From assembly GCA_002938045.1 (NCBI GenBank), contig PTLJ01000062.1, positions 1 through 7,828 of the forward strand: a stretch of DNA of 7,828 bases. Reading direction: 5' to 3'. The notes beneath the pieces are model-generated. The model was not told the DNA's origin and did not search any database. It saw only the letters and a program-made list of their open reading frames with translations. This DNA is from Alphaproteobacteria bacterium MarineAlpha3_Bin4 (lineage in GTDB: Bacteria; Pseudomonadota; Alphaproteobacteria; Rhodospirillales; Casp-alpha2). Shown in pieces: positions 6,291 to 7,828 of the stretch. A program made the translations under genes and the position numbers. Within the stretch, counting starts at the first letter, position 1, and each line of letters starts with the position of its first letter.

Positions 6291-6588
6291 AGTTGGTAAA
6301 AATTTCAGTTTAACTTGAGAACGTTAGCATCCCAGACTGGCACGCCGTTTCTTTCTCTATAGTTTGCTGTATGGGTCTGCTGGTCACCCCCTTTCGGATG
6401 AATTGGCCGTTTGGCCATTATCCATTTCTGTCTCCGATCGCCGTCATCGACATCAACCCCTGATCACGGCACCCAAACGCCGATACCCGTTCGGGAGGAT
6501 TTGACTAAAATTTTATCCCCGAAGAAGCTAGGGACGCAACGGTCGATTTCCGGCCACCTCAGCCAAATTTGGCCGCGTTCGGCAGTGG
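6291..6588. other. Intergenic region upstream of the TAXI-TRAP genes
   Basis: No convincing gene lies in this gap, which should hold any separate promoter for the TAXI-TRAP pair. It contains two exact palindromes, GCCAAATTTGGC (6562-6573) and TAAAATTTTA (6506-6515), and a TTGGCC direct repeat eight bases apart (6403-6408 and 6411-6416). These could be regulator sites, but they match no operator I can name. TATAGA on the minus strand near 6360 resembles a -10 box without a well-spaced -35. No clear terminator follows the 165-residue gene, so readthrough from the upstream genes is possible. Confidence 0.35.
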
Positions 6589-7086
6589 TCACAAAACCTG
6601 AAACCCGGCCGGCACGTCGTTCCATTTCGCCCACACCCGTTTGGGAAACTGCTCTCTCTTTTCGGCTTCGCCCTGTTTCAACGCTTCCTCCACGTAGGGA
6701 AATCCACGCCGGAGTTCGGCCCATATCTCCCGGCCCAACGGCATTAACTCGGGCACGTTAAGACAGCGGAGTGTATATGACCACACCGTGATCCCGGCCG
6801 TATCCGAAGGTAAACCCATCTTCCTGAACTGGTGGGTGATCTTGTTAATGTGCATCTGATAGCGCCCAATGGCCTCCGTTGACGACACTGGGCAGTCGCC
6901 CAAAATATCTTCGGAGATAACGCCATGGGCCTCCAGGTTGACTCGAATCACCGTGGAGATGGCGACCAGCGCGCCCATCTCTCGATCGCTCATCGCTCTC
7001 AGCCCGGCTACGAAAGTTTCCAACTCCTTGGTACCGGCCCGCACCGCCTGGGTCCGGATTTTACCGAAGAGCCAGTTCTTCAACAT
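6589..7086 (-). CDS. Conserved-looking cytosolic protein of unknown function (165 aa)
   Basis: 165 residues with no signal peptide or membrane segment, so probably cytosolic. I do not recognise the family. The sequence looks mostly helical: an amphipathic start (MLKNWLFGKIRTQ), a segment with MSDREMGALVAISTVIRVNLE (split across 32-52), a central YQMHINKITHQFRKMGLP (76-93), and a charged helix near 128-148 ending in an aromatic/basic tail with RVWAKWNDVP (150-159). Cysteines are at 65 and 108, with no metal-binding pattern. The ATG at 7086 is preceded by GGAGAGAG at a good distance and lies 24 bases after the stop of the aminotransferase gene on the same strand, so the two are very likely one transcript. 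A regulatory or accessory role for that enzyme is possible but only a guess. The frame is intact and the composition is protein-like. Confidence 0.75.
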   Translation of the reverse strand: MLKNWLFGKIRTQAVRAGTKELETFVAGLRAMSDREMGALVAISTVIRVNLEAHGVISEDILGDCPVSSTEAIGRYQMHINKITHQFRKMGLPSDTAGITVWSYTLRCLNVPELMPLGREIWAELRRGFPYVEEALKQGEAEKREQFPKRVWAKWNDVPAGFQVL

Positions 7087-7110
7087 GTCACTCTCTCCAG
7101 GTGCTTGCGG

Positions 7111-7828
7111 TCATGCCCCGCCTGACCTGCAAACACCGGCACCCTCAAGAGCGGCATCGATGGCGTTACCGAGCCGGTCTACCAGATCGGCGATTTCCGG
7201 TGCTTTTATGATGAACGGTGGTGCTAAAAGCACGTGGTCGCCCTTTTCCCCGTCGGCGGTGCCGCCGCCGGAATAACAGATCAGGCCGTTTTGCATAGCT
7301 TGGGTCTTAATTCTTGCGTGAATTTTAAGTTTGGGATCAAGCGGGTCCTTGGTCGCCCGATCGGCGACCAGTTCGATCCCTTGGAACAGCCCCCGGCCGC
7401 GGATATTACCGATATTGGGGTGCTTGCCGAAGCGCTCGTGTAGATTGTCGACTAGTACCTCGCCTTGGCGACGCACGTTTGTGAGCAAATCGAGGGCCGC
7501 GATCTTGTTTTGCACCGCGAGTGCCGCGGCACAAGCTGTCGGGTGGCCCATGTAAGTGTGGCCATGCTGGAACATGCCGCTTCCATCGCGGAATGCCGCG
7601 AACACGCGCGCCGAAACCAAAGTCGCGCCGATTGGCTGATAGCCGGCGCCGAGCCCCTTCGCAATGCAGATGAGATCAGGCACGATGCCTTCCTGTTCAC
7701 AGGCGAAAAGCGTACCAGTGCGTCCCATACCGCTCATCACCTCGTCGAGAATGAGCAGCACGCCGTATTTATCGCAGATTTCGCGGATTCGCATGAAATA
7801 GCCTTCGACAGGCGGCAGCACACCGGCG
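7111..7828 (-). CDS. Class III PLP-dependent aminotransferase, C-terminal part, cut by the right edge
   Basis: About 238 codons of the C-terminal half are visible; the frame stays open to the right edge. The GTG at 7821 is an internal valine, not the start: the preceding codons read in frame as A-G before VLPPVEGYF. Counting that valine as residue 1, LLILDEVMSGMGRTG (22-36) carries the aspartate that contacts the PLP ring nitrogen (Asp26). ICIAKGLGAGYQPIGA (51-66) carries the lysine that binds PLP (Lys55). HGHTYMGHPTACAAALAVQ (85-103) and RGRGLFQGIEL (near 141-151) are also typical of class III enzymes (omega-amino acid, 4-aminobutyrate and related aminotransferases). The amino donor cannot be read from this fragment. 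It is the first visible gene of the minus-strand block; the 165-residue unknown gene starts 24 bases after its stop. Confidence 0.93.
   Translation of the reverse strand, partial: AGVLPPVEGYFMRIREICDKYGVLLILDEVMSGMGRTGTLFACEQEGIVPDLICIAKGLGAGYQPIGATLVSARVFAAFRDGSGMFQHGHTYMGHPTACAAALAVQNKIAALDLLTNVRRQGEVLVDNLHERFGKHPNIGNIRGRGLFQGIELVADRATKDPLDPKLKIHARIKTQAMQNGLICYSGGGTADGEKGDHVLLAPPFIIKAPEIADLVDRLGNAIDAALEGAGVCRSGGA

Noticed and set aside
6338..6353. TGGCAC-N5-TTCTT on the plus strand, like a sigma-54 promoter
   Set aside because: The -12 element lacks the essential GC, and no plus-strand gene lies downstream.
6411..6761. Plus-strand frame of 116 codons and the minus-strand frame 6464-6724 near the end of the unknown gene
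   Set aside because: Both overlap the better-supported 165-residue gene in other frames and have proline/arginine-rich, motif-free translations.
1..7828. CRISPR array, tRNA, rRNA, complete insertion sequence or toxin-antitoxin pair
   Set aside because: I looked for regularly spaced repeats, tRNA T-loop and CCA patterns, transposase motifs and paired small genes and found none.

Overview
The window reads as a piece of an alphaproteobacterial chromosome, probably a free-living (perhaps marine) relative of the Rhodospirillales. That placement is inferred from protein style and moderately high GC, not from a marker gene. The main content is tripartite ATP-independent periplasmic (TRAP) uptake machinery. 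I see no CRISPR array, rRNA, tRNA or complete insertion sequence.

Left edge (1-610): a visibly AT-rich tract, unlike the rest of the window. It holds the first 25 codons of a gene leaving the left edge on the minus strand, preceded by a strong ribosome binding site. Upstream of that is a badly damaged gene, also on the minus strand. Its protein-like reading frame can be followed only by crossing two one-base frameshifts and one in-frame TAG. A perfect 10-base inverted repeat lies between the two. About 270 bases without a convincing gene (611-880) follow.

Centre left (881-2642, plus strand): a membrane-anchored DctP-fold solute-binding protein with no permease beside it, whose usual carboxylate-binding positions look replaced. 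It is followed by a small, lysine-rich, exported class I cytochrome c. A convergent intergenic region (2643-2797) with hairpins separates these from the next block.

Centre and right (2798-7828, minus strand, read right to left): the C-terminal part of a class III PLP-dependent aminotransferase entering from the right edge, a tightly linked 165-residue cytosolic protein of unknown function, a 312-base gap, a TAXI-type solute-binding protein, and a fused 4TM/12TM TRAP permease. The binding protein and permease form a complete TAXI-TRAP importer: the exported protein captures solute in the periplasm and the fused permease moves it inward using an ion gradient. A stem followed by a T-run lies between them and looks like a partial terminator that would favour binding-protein synthesis. 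The substrate is unknown. A nearby aminotransferase makes an amino or keto acid one guess only.

The best leads are the orphan anchored DctP-like protein with altered ligand residues, the intercistronic hairpin in the TAXI-TRAP pair, the multiply broken gene in the AT-rich edge, and the unknown gene coupled to the aminotransferase. I do not see clear proof of a wholly new system.
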